A stretch of 32,575 nucleotides of DNA from Scytonema sp. UIC 10036 (GCF_009725235.1 NZ_WJFC01000151.1:1-32575); one strand, 5' to 3'. Positions 1 to 8,621 are shown, counted from the first letter of the stretch. Notes: generated by a model from the letters alone, not told the origin. A program made the numbers and translations.

Positions 1-161
1 AAAACTCTATTTATAAATTTGTTATAACTTCTGAAGTCTTTGTTAATGTTTAAAAAAATCATCACATTTTTTTTTAAAATATATGAGATTCAACGGATAG
101 AAATGAGCAAAAAAATAATTAAATACTTAATTTTAAAATTAAACTTCATTTTTTGAATTGG

Positions 162-202
162 GTTTGTAGTTACGCTTTAGCCTGCGTGGCACAACTACAA
201 AC
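162..202. repeat. 10-bp perfect inverted repeat
   Basis: The arms GTTTGTAGTT and AACTACAAAC are perfectly complementary around a 21-nt GC-richer loop. The form matches small dispersed palindromes common in Nostocales genomes. No other copy was noted in this window. Confidence 0.6.
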
Positions 203-250
203 TTTTGACTCATAAACATTTTTGTTGGTGCCTTTTTTGATAAAAAACTA

Positions 251-307
251 GTAGGGTGGGCATTGCCCACCACTAAATATCTAAATGGTGGGCATTGCCC
301 ACCCTAC
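251..307. repeat. Dispersed palindrome, GTAGGGTGGGC family
   Basis: A near-perfect palindrome begins GTAGGGTGGGCATTGCCCAC and ends with the matching GTGGGCATTGCCCACCCTAC around an AT-rich loop. A second copy of the same family is at 15041-15094. It lies just downstream of scyF and could act as an mRNA 3' stabiliser or weak terminator. That role is inferred. Confidence 0.75.
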
Positions 308-359
308 GTGTTGTTTCTAATTGTTAGTAAAAGAGAATTTCGCTTTAGTTACCACGAAT

Positions 360-1547
360 TTATCCCTCTACACTCACGGTTGAATTTCTGTGGCGATTTT
401 TCCGCAGTTTGGATACAACAACGCCAAACCCAAGCAACCCTAAACCCAATACTGATGTGGGTTCGGGTACTTTAGTACCGGGTTTGTTGTCTACGTTTAA
501 CACTTGAACGCGACCTTGGAAGAAGTCACCTACATAGAGTTTGCCTCTGTCATAGTGTAAACCAGCGGTCCAGTTGAAGACGCCCGGTTGGAGAACGAGG
601 GGGTCGCCAAAGGGAGGACCACTCTGAGAAGGAGGTGGTACAATTTCACCGGCTGCGTTGCGAGCGGGTTCGCCAAAGGCAGTCAGGAACTTACCGTCCT
701 TATCGAATACTTGAACGCGGCTGTTTTGAGAATCAGCTACGTAAATGTTCTCGTACTCGTCAACTTCTACACCAATTGGCTCTCTTAATTGTCCGGGTTC
801 GGAACCGCGAGAAGCGAAGGCAAACAGAGCGTTACCGTCCTCATCTAGAACCTGAATGCGACCGTTGTACTGATCTCCTACATAGATTCTACCAGTATTT
901 GGGGAGACGGTTATACCTGCAGGTCCGACGTACTTGCCCAAGTCGGTACCATTGCTACCAACAGTTTTTACAAGTTCGCCAGTGTTAGCATTGTATGCCT
1001 TAATTACGTCAGCACTGAAATCAGTAATCCAAATGTTGCCTTTGTTATCGAAAGACATACCACCAGGTCCAAAGAACAGTCTACCCTGTACAGGTCCGCC
1101 GAAGGAGCCATAGGATCTGATGTATTCACCAGTGTTAGGATTGTACACATCGATTTCACTGTTAAAAACATCACCAACATGCACGTTGCCAGTTACGGGA
1201 TCAAATTTTAGGTCTGCTGGTTCGTCAAACCCTTCTCCTTTGCCTTGACGACCACTGCCGATCGCTCTAAGATAGTTGCCCTGTTGGTCAAATACGTCAA
1301 CTCGGTTACCGACGTTTGGGTTGAAAGAACCGTCTGGATTGAGACCGCGACCGTTGCTGACAAACAATTGGTTAGTCGAGTCTTGCACTCCTATACCTTG
1401 AGGGACAAAGAGTTGTCCGGGAGCTAAGCCGGGACTGCTAATACTCTTGTCGTATGTTAACGTGACAGCTTTGGCTTGGGCTGCGGCTGCGCTTACCATA
1501 ACACTAGCACTGACTAAGGCAATTGATAATTTCTTTACTAATCCCAT
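360..1547 (-). CDS. scyF: ScyF, NHL-repeat scytonemin biosynthesis protein
   Basis: The 395-residue exported protein has an N-terminal signal peptide (MGLVKKLSIALVSASVMVS, Ala-rich cleavage region near residue 26). It then carries a run of NHL-type beta-propeller blades with recurring 'IYVGDQYNGRIQVLDEDG' and 'IYVADSQNSRVQVFDKDG' patterns between about residues 45 and 355. A PEP-CTERM-like tail follows at about 360 (VPEPTSVLGLGLLGFGVVV then basic residues). It is last in the leftward scyA-F run, 252 bp after scyE. Family knowledge: ScyF is one of the accessory periplasmic proteins of the scytonemin cluster, and its exact reaction is unknown. The start at 1547 is preceded by a GAGAAG-like ribosome site. 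The PEP-CTERM tail implies processing by an exosortase encoded elsewhere. Confidence 0.88.
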   Translation of the reverse strand: MGLVKKLSIALVSASVMVSAAAAQAKAVTLTYDKSISSPGLAPGQLFVPQGIGVQDSTNQLFVSNGRGLNPDGSFNPNVGNRVDVFDQQGNYLRAIGSGRQGKGEGFDEPADLKFDPVTGNVHVGDVFNSEIDVYNPNTGEYIRSYGSFGGPVQGRLFFGPGGMSFDNKGNIWITDFSADVIKAYNANTGELVKTVGSNGTDLGKYVGPAGITVSPNTGRIYVGDQYNGRIQVLDEDGNALFAFASRGSEPGQLREPIGVEVDEYENIYVADSQNSRVQVFDKDGKFLTAFGEPARNAAGEIVPPPSQSGPPFGDPLVLQPGVFNWTAGLHYDRGKLYVGDFFQGRVQVLNVDNKPGTKVPEPTSVLGLGLLGFGVVVSKLRKNRHRNSTVSVEG

Positions 1548-1593
1548 GATGACTTCTCAGTGTGATGAGTTATACTTTTTTTGGGTTTGTGTT

Positions 1594-1610
1594 CCCAGAC
1601 CCAGTCTGGG
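1594..1610. other. Stem-loop in the scyE-scyF spacer
   Basis: CCCAGAC-CCA-GTCTGGG forms a 7-bp perfect stem with a 3-nt loop. It lies about 50 bases upstream of scyF in its leader. An AATTTTT tract follows only in the rightward direction, so for scyF transcripts it would be a 5' leader hairpin and not a terminator. Confidence 0.5.
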
Positions 1611-1799
1611 AATTTTTGGTTTGAGTTGCTGCCTTTTTCATGACCTTTTGAGGCAGCAGCTTATTTCTCAGTCATTCTTGGAAATTTCCCAAGAATACCA
1701 ATCTGAAAAAAGAATGCTACAGATAGTTGGATGAAATTGCGTCCTACAAAATTTTTTCAATCCAAAATCTAAAATTCAAAATCCAAAATGGTATGAGGA

Positions 1800-3107
1800 T
1801 TAGAGAGTTTCTACCTTAGCAAGTAACTCTTCTTGGCGCTTGCGCTTGAGCATCTTACCTGCCAAAGCTGCAACTCCTACCAAGCCAACTACAGCAGCAG
1901 GTTCGGGAACTTTAGCTTTGTTGCTATCGGATAGATCGACTCTTACGACTTTCCCTGTAAATCCGAATCTAGAGTCGGCTGTGACGTAGTAAGCACCATC
2001 GGGACCCTTAGTTAAGGAACCACCTGCGCCTATTTCCGGGCTACTGTAGACAACTTCGCGAGAGCCATCCTTGTTTAGTCTGATGATGGAACCGCTTCTA
2101 TCGCCACCAGGTGCAAGAGCGTTGTATTCTGCAGTGTTGTAGTGTTGCAGCAACAACATATTGCCCTCGTCGTCGAATTCCAAATCAGTGAGTTGAGTAA
2201 AGCCTTCCGCAAACAGTGTTGGATTCAAATCGTCGTCTAGTTTCCAAACACGTGCCTTACCTTCTGGATACGGGAAGAAGGTGTATTCAGTTAAATACAA
2301 ACTACCATCTGGACCTACTTTAATACCTGTAGGTACTGATTGCTGTGATGGTTGAAAAGCTATCGAACCTTCTGGAATACCCAATGCTTCCGCAGATGGG
2401 AATTGAAGTTCTTCTAGAGGTATGTTAAATCTGGGGAGAGCATTTGCTTTTACAATACCTTCACCGTTTAGCCCTACTTTATAGATAACGTTTGCACCGC
2501 CATCAGTCAGATAAGCGTAACCATCCTTAATTGCCAATGAGTAGGGGTTGGTAATCAAGTCAGTGCCATCAACGTTGTTGTCAATTTCGTATTGAGCAAA
2601 ATCGGCAATACTCTTTAATGCACCTGTGTTCAAATCAAGTTCGTAGAGTTGTGCAAGTGTAGGACTTTGCAAGACACCATCGCGGTTTCTTGGATCGCCA
2701 GCCATGCCGTATGCAAGATACGCTTTGCCTGTTTTGGAATCGAATTGTAGGTCTGCCGGACCTGCACCTTGATCGCGTTCTGGTGTCTGTTGTGCTAGAG
2801 ATGGAAGACCATCAAAGATACGTTGCTGTACGCCGTCCTTAACTTTAGTGATGGCACCAGTGTTACCAGTACATATATTGACAAACTGTGTACTGGGTGA
2901 TGGAGTACATCTTTTTCCACCATCTCCGTCTCCGCCTATACCACCTTCCATGATATACAAAGAGCCATCAGGACCAAAGGTAGCATGCATTGCGTTGCTC
3001 AGAGGTGTTGTTGTTACTGTCGATATTTCGGCAGCCTTTGCAGCCTGTACTCCGCTGGCAGCAGCACAAAAAGTGAGAAATGCAAGGGCAAATGACTTGA
3101 ATCTCAT
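1800..3107 (-). CDS. scyE: ScyE, periplasmic beta-propeller scytonemin protein
   Basis: The 435-residue protein has a signal peptide (MRFKSFALAFLTFCAAASG). A propeller region built on 'GPDGSLYIMEGG', 'GPDGSLYLTEYTFFPYPEG' and 'TDLEFDDEGNMLLLQHY' follows, then a PEP-CTERM tail (VPEPAAVVGLVGVAALAG plus basic residues) near residue 400. A Cys pair flanks a Pro/Ser loop near residues 60-80 (GGKRCTPSPS...NICTGNTGA). ScyD has the same loop, so the two are paralogs. Family knowledge: genetic work in N. punctiforme places ScyE late in the pathway, at the exported monomer/dimer stage. It is separated from scyD by a heptamer repeat tract. No strong Shine-Dalgarno precedes the start at 3107. Confidence 0.9.
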   Translation of the reverse strand: MRFKSFALAFLTFCAAASGVQAAKAAEISTVTTTPLSNAMHATFGPDGSLYIMEGGIGGDGDGGKRCTPSPSTQFVNICTGNTGAITKVKDGVQQRIFDGLPSLAQQTPERDQGAGPADLQFDSKTGKAYLAYGMAGDPRNRDGVLQSPTLAQLYELDLNTGALKSIADFAQYEIDNNVDGTDLITNPYSLAIKDGYAYLTDGGANVIYKVGLNGEGIVKANALPRFNIPLEELQFPSAEALGIPEGSIAFQPSQQSVPTGIKVGPDGSLYLTEYTFFPYPEGKARVWKLDDDLNPTLFAEGFTQLTDLEFDDEGNMLLLQHYNTAEYNALAPGGDRSGSIIRLNKDGSREVVYSSPEIGAGGSLTKGPDGAYYVTADSRFGFTGKVVRVDLSDSNKAKVPEPAAVVGLVGVAALAGKMLKRKRQEELLAKVETL

Positions 3108-3146
3108 ACTGGCTTAAATTGAGTGTTGGTAGTTTGTGGAACGTTT

Positions 3147-3210
3147 GACAGTGACCAGTGACCAGTGACCAGTGACCAGTAAGAATTGGTAACTAGTAAC
3201 TGATAACTAG
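3147..3210. repeat. Heptamer tandem repeat in the scyD-scyE spacer
   Basis: About 4.5 tandem copies of a CAGTGAC unit (3147-3180) are followed by a TAACTAG/TAACTGA-type tract to 3210. This fits the short tandemly repeated repetitive (STRR) heptamers known from heterocystous cyanobacteria. It fills most of the spacer between the ScyD stop and the ScyE start. Confidence 0.8.
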
Positions 3211-3215
3211 TTTGG

Positions 3216-4484
3216 TTAAGTTGAAACTTTTCGTGCTTTTCGCTTACCTTTACGTAATTGATAAATGCTGAAAGCACCTAATCCTAATATGCCTGGAGTG
3301 AAGGAGGATTCAGGAACTGATTTGGGGTTGTTCACTCTTAAGACTTGCCCTTGTCCCGGACGACCGCTCTGGTTTGTTACGTAAATAGCACCATCAGAAC
3401 CGATCGCCAGACCACCAGGTGCTTGCAATCCGTTACCGCTTACAATCGTTGTACGATTTCCATCGGGTGCTACTTTAATGAGAGACCCCTCCAGATTTCC
3501 TTTCCAGGCTGATTCATTGGCATACTGTAGGGCATACAAGTTGCCTTCCGCATCAAAAGCGAGGTCAGTCAACTGTGTGAAGCCATCTGCGTAAACTGTT
3601 GGCTGACCGCTGGCATCTACTCTGTATATTTTAGCACCACCTTCTGGAAAAGGAAAACCAGTATATATGCTTACGTAATAAGCACCATCAGGACCTTTTG
3701 CAACACCTGTAGGTACTGCTTGAGTGGCAAACTCTGTTACAGGTGGCGGTTCGGGAGAATCTGGAACTTCTGACGGTTCAACAGATGGAGTATTGGAAGG
3801 GGGGAAGACTGGATTGGTGATGGTTTGCTTGGGAATAACTGCGATCGCTTGCAAGTTACTCCCATCTGTGCTAGCACCTAGCAAGGTATTTGCACTTGAA
3901 TCCACTAAAACAAAATTATTTCCATCTATTAAAAAACTTATTGGACTGCTACTTACATTTTCCCGATCTGGATTGTTAGCAAGTTCATAACCTGCTATGT
4001 CGCTAATAGCAGTCCAAGTATTTGTATTAAAATCGGGAGCAATAATTTTTCCCAGGTCAGTGTTACCGAGTGTGGCATCACGATTAGCCGGATTAGCTCC
4101 TAAACCTACTAAAATGTAAGGCTTACCAGTCTTATCAAAAATTATATCGCGAGCACCGGCAGCTTGAGCACCGCTAGATCCGCTTATGGAAGGAAGCCCT
4201 GTGAGTACGCGTTCTTGCTTGCCATCCGTAATTTTTGTGACAGCGCCGCTTGCTCCGTAACACAGATTATCACCTTGACCGCTTGGAGGTGGGACACAAG
4301 GATCGCTTCCGCCCTTCCCTGCTTCAACAACATAAATACTGCCGTCAGGACCAATGCTTAAACCTTGTGCGTTGTCAAGACCGTCAGCAATAACTGTAAA
4401 TGAAGCAGCAGAAGCTGCTTTCATGCCACCAAGAGTAACAAGGCAAAAAGAAAGAAGTGTTGTGGTGATATGCTTGAGTTTCAT
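3216..4484 (-). CDS. scyD: ScyD, periplasmic beta-propeller scytonemin protein
   Basis: The 422-residue paralog of ScyE has a signal peptide (MKLKHITTTLLSFCLVTLGG), propeller-type repeats ('GPDGSIYVVEAGKGG', 'GPDGAYYVSIYTGFPFPEG', 'TDLAFDAEGNLYALQY') and a Cys-flanked Pro/Ser loop (DPCVPPPSGQGDNLCYG). A Pro-rich insert (PPSNTPSVEPSEVPDSPEPPP) lies near residues 230-255. The C-terminus is a degenerate PEP-CTERM tail with VPES in place of VPEP, followed by a hydrophobic stretch and basic residues. Family knowledge: ScyD is conserved in scytonemin clusters but was reported dispensable in N. punctiforme. Its similarity to ScyE indicates an old tandem duplication. Repeat tracts flank it on both sides. 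Confidence 0.88.
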   Translation of the reverse strand: MKLKHITTTLLSFCLVTLGGMKAASAASFTVIADGLDNAQGLSIGPDGSIYVVEAGKGGSDPCVPPPSGQGDNLCYGASGAVTKITDGKQERVLTGLPSISGSSGAQAAGARDIIFDKTGKPYILVGLGANPANRDATLGNTDLGKIIAPDFNTNTWTAISDIAGYELANNPDRENVSSSPISFLIDGNNFVLVDSSANTLLGASTDGSNLQAIAVIPKQTITNPVFPPSNTPSVEPSEVPDSPEPPPVTEFATQAVPTGVAKGPDGAYYVSIYTGFPFPEGGAKIYRVDASGQPTVYADGFTQLTDLAFDAEGNLYALQYANESAWKGNLEGSLIKVAPDGNRTTIVSGNGLQAPGGLAIGSDGAIYVTNQSGRPGQGQVLRVNNPKSVPESSFTPGILGLGAFSIYQLRKGKRKARKVST

Positions 4485-4503
4485 CTTTTTGTAAATGGTT
4501 ATT

Positions 4504-4606
4504 GGTTAGTGGTTAGTGGTTAGTGGTTAGTGGTTAGTGCTTAGTAGCTAAGTACTCTACTAACAACTAACAACCAACAATCAACAACCAACAACTAACA
4601 ACTAAC
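4504..4606. repeat. Self-complementary heptamer repeats, scyC-scyD spacer
   Basis: Five or so copies of TTAGTGG (4504-4541) are followed by CAACTAA/CAACCAA-type copies up to the scyC stop codon. The two tracts are imperfect complements, so the spacer transcript could form a long hairpin. This is an STRR-type repeat. Confidence 0.8.
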
Positions 4607-5562
4607 TACTTTGCCTCTGGCATATAACTCAAACCTTGAGCTAAAGTATTCAAATTACCAGCTTTAGCTTCCAATAGACGTTTGATGTTCAAACTTTCAG
4701 AGCCAAAGTCTTCAATTTGAAGTTTGCCGTGAGGTAATTGCTCCCCGACTTTCCAAAATGTAATCCGGTGCTGGATAAAACCTGGAGCATTGGGATCGCC
4801 AAAAGCATAGGAAGTTGGGATTAACAACACGGGAGAGCGTTGATAAAATCCGTAGTCTGGATAGTAGAATTCATGCTCTAGCAAATACCATTTGCTGACA
4901 GGTTGCACTCGCTGGGTTACCTTTACCTTTTGGTTGTACTCATCGCAAAACTCACCTGAAGAACCAGCAATCTCACCATCTGCATGCAGCAAGTGCGCCC
5001 AATCATCCATGTTCTTGAGGTCTGACAAAAACTCAACCCCCATTTCTATAGGGGCATTAACATAGACAGTATCGGTATCGATATAATAGCGTCCTTTGGC
5101 TGCGGAGGTAAGACCAGCTTTGCGCTCCAAGTTACCTTTGAGAGAACGACACTCGGAAGTATGTACCGTGTGAATTCCCTCCATGATTAATGGCGATCGC
5201 CGCTTTGGATCGACAAAACTAATCCAGTGCAAGTACACGCCTTTCTCATCAGTTCCCGGCTCAATGTAATCGGGAGAAAACAGTAAAACCGGATAAACCT
5301 GATAATATTTTTGATACTCCAACCCGCAATGCCATTCGATGCCATGAAAATACGGGTGGTCTAATTTCTTAACGTGATAGTAGAGCTTTTTTTGGTATCC
5401 AGATGCAGTTCCAAGCCAGGTATCTTCATCAATTTGCTCTTGCATCCGGCTGTAGAGCGTCCATTCGTCTAAGTTTTTTAAACTACAGAGGTAGTCATAG
5501 GCGGTTTCTGGCTCAGTCGCAACATATGCAGACGTTGCAAATGTATTTTTTTCAGTAACCAT
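4606..5562 (-). CDS. scyC: ScyC, scytonemin cyclase
   Basis: The 318-residue soluble protein has no signal peptide or membrane segment. Family knowledge: ScyC carries out cyclisation and decarboxylation of the ScyA beta-keto acid product to the tricyclic scytonemin precursor in the cytoplasm. The sequence is an internal tandem duplication of a START/SRPBCC-like fold. 'AYDYLCSLKNLDEW' near residue 22 matches 'GVEFLSDLKNMDDW' near residue 175, 'YYQVYPVLLFSPDY' matches 'FYQRSPVLLIPTSY', and 'LERKAGLTSAA' matches 'LLEAKAGNLNTLA'. The start at 5562 has a good GGAGA ribosome site that begins right after the scyB stop (11-bp gap), so the two genes are probably translated from one message. Confidence 0.92.
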   Translation of the reverse strand: MVTEKNTFATSAYVATEPETAYDYLCSLKNLDEWTLYSRMQEQIDEDTWLGTASGYQKKLYYHVKKLDHPYFHGIEWHCGLEYQKYYQVYPVLLFSPDYIEPGTDEKGVYLHWISFVDPKRRSPLIMEGIHTVHTSECRSLKGNLERKAGLTSAAKGRYYIDTDTVYVNAPIEMGVEFLSDLKNMDDWAHLLHADGEIAGSSGEFCDEYNQKVKVTQRVQPVSKWYLLEHEFYYPDYGFYQRSPVLLIPTSYAFGDPNAPGFIQHRITFWKVGEQLPHGKLQIEDFGSESLNIKRLLEAKAGNLNTLAQGLSYMPEAK

Positions 5563-5573
5563 TTGTGTCTCCT

Positions 5574-6632
5574 TTACACCACAGCCATAGATTTGATATG
5601 TCTAGCACGGTTAATTCTGTCATCTGCCAACTGCTTGGAAGCATCATTGGTTGTGATATCTTGCTTTTTAGCTCTCTCAAAAATTTCTAACAGTGTGTCG
5701 TAAATATTATGCACTTGTTGGAATGCTCTATCTTCGTCATAGCCAATCATTTCGTTGTAAACGTTGATTAGCCCCCCTGCATTAATCACATAATCCGGAG
5801 CGTAAAGAATTCCTTTTGCTGATAGCATTGGACCGTGGATTTGCTCTACTCCAAGCTGGTTGTTAGCCGCGCCTGCAATAACCGATGCTTTAATTTGAGG
5901 AATTGTTTCACTGTTGAGGATTCCTCCTAAAGCACAAGGAGATAGCACATCTACATCTAAGGAATAAATTGCATCTGGCTCAACAAGAGTTGCACCATAA
6001 AGACGCTTGAGTTCCTCAGTTTTCTCTTTACTTATATCAGTTACAAATAGTTGCGCTCCATGCTCGTGCAAGTAACGGCAAAGATTGCTACCTACATTTC
6101 CCAAACCTTGAACTGCAACTTTCAGTCCCTTTAAGTCTTTCGTTTGCAAACGGAACTCAACAGCAGCTTTCAGCCCCAGAAAAACTCCCCACGCAGTCAC
6201 AGGAGCAGGTCCACCAGACCTTTCTTCTACCCCTACGACGTATTTAGTTTCTTTGCTAATTGTTCTGACATCATTAGGAGTAAGATTCACATCTTGTCCC
6301 GTGATAAAACGTCCGTTGAGTCTTTCAACAAAACGTCCGTAGGCTCTAAATAAATCTTCTGTCTTATTTTCGGGATCGGCAATAATCACTGCTTTACCAC
6401 CACCAACTGGAATGCCCGCACAAGCCGCTTTGTAAGTCATACCACGGCTTAAACGTAGAGCATCTTTTAGTGCAGCTTCTTCATTGAGGTAGGGCAACAG
6501 TCTTGTCGCGCCCATTGCAGGTCCCAAACTTGTATCATGAATAGCAATAATTGCTTTAATTTCCGGGTCTTTGCCGTTACAAAAGAGCACTTGTTCGTGC
6601 CCCATCTCTGTCACTGTTTCAAATAAGTTCAC
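5574..6632 (-). CDS. scyB: ScyB, tryptophan/leucine-type amino acid dehydrogenase
   Basis: The product converts L-Trp to indole-3-pyruvate with NAD+ (established for ScyB) and feeds ScyA. It belongs to the Glu/Leu/Phe/Val dehydrogenase family. With the start used here the two conserved lysines are K68 (TYKAA) and K80 (PVGGGKA), followed by the Rossmann motif GLGNVG at about 176-181. I place the start at the GTG at 6632 (MNLFETVTEMGHEQ). A strong GGAGG lies about 8 bases upstream, whereas the TTG at 6647 would put the ribosome site inside the gene. The length is then 352 residues, normal for the family. It runs into scyC with an 11-bp gap and is separated from scyA by a hairpin-forming repeat. 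Confidence 0.93.
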   Translation of the reverse strand: MNLFETVTEMGHEQVLFCNGKDPEIKAIIAIHDTSLGPAMGATRLLPYLNEEAALKDALRLSRGMTYKAACAGIPVGGGKAVIIADPENKTEDLFRAYGRFVERLNGRFITGQDVNLTPNDVRTISKETKYVVGVEERSGGPAPVTAWGVFLGLKAAVEFRLQTKDLKGLKVAVQGLGNVGSNLCRYLHEHGAQLFVTDISKEKTEELKRLYGATLVEPDAIYSLDVDVLSPCALGGILNSETIPQIKASVIAGAANNQLGVEQIHGPMLSAKGILYAPDYVINAGGLINVYNEMIGYDEDRAFQQVHNIYDTLLEIFERAKKQDITTNDASKQLADDRINRARHIKSMAVV

Positions 6633-6660
6633 GCTAAGCCTCCTCAATCACTTATTTTTG

Positions 6661-6740
6661 TTAGTGGTTAGTGATTAGTGGTTAGTTGTTAGTTGTTAGT
6701 TGTTTTTCTCCACTAACCATTAACCACTAACCACCAACCA
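6661..6740. repeat. Self-complementary heptamer repeats, scyA-scyB spacer
   Basis: TTAGTGG/TTAGTTG copies (6661-6703) are followed, after a short T-rich loop, by CACTAAC/CCACTAA-type copies (6711-6740) that end exactly at the scyA stop codon. The arms are complementary and could form a stem of about 25-30 bp in the leftward scy transcript. It is the same repeat family as 4504-4606. Confidence 0.8.
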
Positions 6741-8621
6741 TTAAACATTAGGAAATGAAACCGCAGTCTTTTCAGCAGGGGTTGATTTAACGCCTTGTGC
6801 TGCTAGACCGGCGTTGCGTCCTTTGGATGGGGCGCGTCGATCTGGATCGATAATCACATCAACAACGAATGGACCTGGGAAAGCTATCGCTTTCTCTAGT
6901 GCTGCTTCAAGATCGGATTCTTGATTGATGCGAATTCCTTCTGCTCCCATCCCACGAGCAACTGTTACAAAGTCTGTCTCTGGCATCAATGGATCTGCTC
7001 CTGTAAGCCCTAACATTGCCATGCCTTGATGGCACATGTTATAGCGGGCATCATTGAGTACAATCCAGACGGCAGGAATTTGGTATTTTACAGCAGTGCT
7101 AATTTCATTGTTCATTAGCATTGCACCATCACCTACAATGGCTACAGACTTGCTGTTAGTTGCAAGAGCCGCTCCTATGACTCCGGTTACAGCGTGACCC
7201 ATTGCTCCTACTCCAGTGCTAACACGGTAACGGTTTGGTTGACCAAATCGCAGCAAGTGCGTTGCCCAAGTAAAGGAGTTACCACACTCAGCCAAGACGA
7301 TGGCATCACTACCCTCGACGACGACTTTTTGAATTGCTTGCATCAGCATTTCTGGTCTCACCGGAGAGTCCGCGATCGGCTGGAGTACCTGCTTTTCGGG
7401 ACGTGGTAGCTGAAAAGCTCCTATACCTGCACTGGCAATAAGGTGTTCGTGTTGTAAGAGTGCTTGTAAGAAAGTTTTAATATCGGACTGGATAGCAAAG
7501 GTTTCAGCTTTTGAGTAAGCTACGCCAGGTACTGTAGGGTCGATGTCTACGTGTATAAAGCCTCCTGGAGGAACCAATGCTGGATTCCAGAAAGAAGTCG
7601 GTTCGCTCAAACGCGAACCTAACACAAGAGTGCGGAAAGGTGTTTGCTGTTGCATATAAGTCAACACAGAACCATGACCGCCCAAACCTGTGACACCCAC
7701 GAACTGGGGATGATCTTCGGGAAAAATGCCTTTACCACGAGGGGAGCACATAACTGTAGCTCCTGTGATTTCAGCAAGTTGGCGAACTTCTTCTGCTGCG
7801 TGACGAGCACCAAAACCCAACCAAATGGCAAAGGGTCCTTCTGATAGCAGTTCTGCTGCTCTCAAGATAGTTTCTCTGCTAGGTATGAGTTTGGAGGAAT
7901 AAACTCCTTGGTAGGTTGGTATTTCATCTAGGGGAGATGTTTGTACGGCAGTGGGGATACTCAAATGAGCGACAAAACCTCCTGGTTGCGACATACCCAA
8001 AGCCAGTTTGCGAAAAATCTGTGGCAGTTGTGCAGCGCTTTCTACGGTTGTTGCGTAGTTGAATAGCGTTCCTGATGTAAAAATTCCATCAGTAGGTAAT
8101 GTTTCGTTGCTCGTTTCTTGAATAGCCCACTTTCCTCGTTGTGGTGCTGAGGTGTAAGCTGAAAGTAAAATCACTTTTGCTCCTTCACCACGGGCAGCAA
8201 ACAATCCTGTCAAGGCGTTGGTAATACCTGGACCTGCTGTTGTAAATACTACAGCAGGGCGACCTGTGGCAAAGTAAGCTTCAGTTGCTGCAAAGGCAGC
8301 TCCTGATTCATGACGGACATTTAAGACTTGGAGAAGGCTGTTAGATAGCGAACCCCAAACAGTTGCCAATGCGCCTCCAGCCACTCCGTAAGCATGGGTG
8401 ATTCCCAAAGCTTCCATCATTCTGGCGATCGCATCTGCTACCGTTAGCGATCTCTGTGGTTGTTCCACAATCGATAGGGTTTTGGATGCTTCCAGAGCAA
8501 GTTCTTTCGATTCTGACTTGCTACCATTTGTTGGTGCGGTTTCTACACAGCCACTTGGTTGATATACCTCGTATGGCTGAGTGCCGTTGTTAGAGGTTGT
8601 TTGTGTATAATTTTGGCTCAT
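6741..8621 (-). CDS. scyA: ScyA, ThDP-dependent acyloin synthase for scytonemin
   Basis: The 626-residue acetolactate-synthase-like enzyme couples indole-3-pyruvate with p-hydroxyphenylpyruvate to a beta-keto acid, the committed scytonemin step (known for ScyA). The N-terminal pyrimidine-binding domain has the ThDP-activating glutamate E105 (RHESGAAFAA). A central domain follows, then the C-terminal PP domain with GDG at 497-499 and a trailing asparagine motif (VLNDARYN) for Mg-ThDP binding. A Ser/Thr/Asn-rich extension of about 60 residues precedes the domain start (LTVADAIARMMEAL). It is the first gene of the leftward scyA-F run. The ATG at 8621 has only a distant AGGGAG upstream. The start is plausible but not decided by the ribosome site. 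Confidence 0.95.
   Translation of the reverse strand: MSQNYTQTTSNNGTQPYEVYQPSGCVETAPTNGSKSESKELALEASKTLSIVEQPQRSLTVADAIARMMEALGITHAYGVAGGALATVWGSLSNSLLQVLNVRHESGAAFAATEAYFATGRPAVVFTTAGPGITNALTGLFAARGEGAKVILLSAYTSAPQRGKWAIQETSNETLPTDGIFTSGTLFNYATTVESAAQLPQIFRKLALGMSQPGGFVAHLSIPTAVQTSPLDEIPTYQGVYSSKLIPSRETILRAAELLSEGPFAIWLGFGARHAAEEVRQLAEITGATVMCSPRGKGIFPEDHPQFVGVTGLGGHGSVLTYMQQQTPFRTLVLGSRLSEPTSFWNPALVPPGGFIHVDIDPTVPGVAYSKAETFAIQSDIKTFLQALLQHEHLIASAGIGAFQLPRPEKQVLQPIADSPVRPEMLMQAIQKVVVEGSDAIVLAECGNSFTWATHLLRFGQPNRYRVSTGVGAMGHAVTGVIGAALATNSKSVAIVGDGAMLMNNEISTAVKYQIPAVWIVLNDARYNMCHQGMAMLGLTGADPLMPETDFVTVARGMGAEGIRINQESDLEAALEKAIAFPGPFVVDVIIDPDRRAPSKGRNAGLAAQGVKSTPAEKTAVSFPNV

Larger units (their letters stand above)
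1..359. other. AT-rich intergenic region downstream of scyF
   Basis: No convincing gene is seen here. The first 160 bases are very AT-rich. Two palindromic elements follow (162-202 and 251-307) and lie between the scyF stop and the window edge. They could fold in the scyF 3' transcript end, but neither has a clear T-tract in the leftward direction. Whether the scytonemin gene set continues to the left (trp/aro/tyr paralogs in N. punctiforme) cannot be seen from this window. Confidence 0.6.

Noticed and set aside
635..988. 117-codon plus-strand frame inside scyF
   Set aside because: It is Arg/Gln-rich shadow sequence antisense to the propeller repeats, with no start context.
1594..1610. Stem-loop as terminator of scyE
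   Set aside because: The T-tract is on the wrong side for leftward transcription, and scyF follows in the same direction.
4504..4606. TTAGTGG repeats considered as a CRISPR or origin iteron array
   Set aside because: Units are 7 bp with no spacers and occur in several gene gaps. They fit known STRR heptamers.
6632..6647. TTG at 6647 as the scyB start
   Set aside because: It would place the GGAGG ribosome site inside the gene. The GTG at 6632 fits spacing and family numbering (K68, K80).
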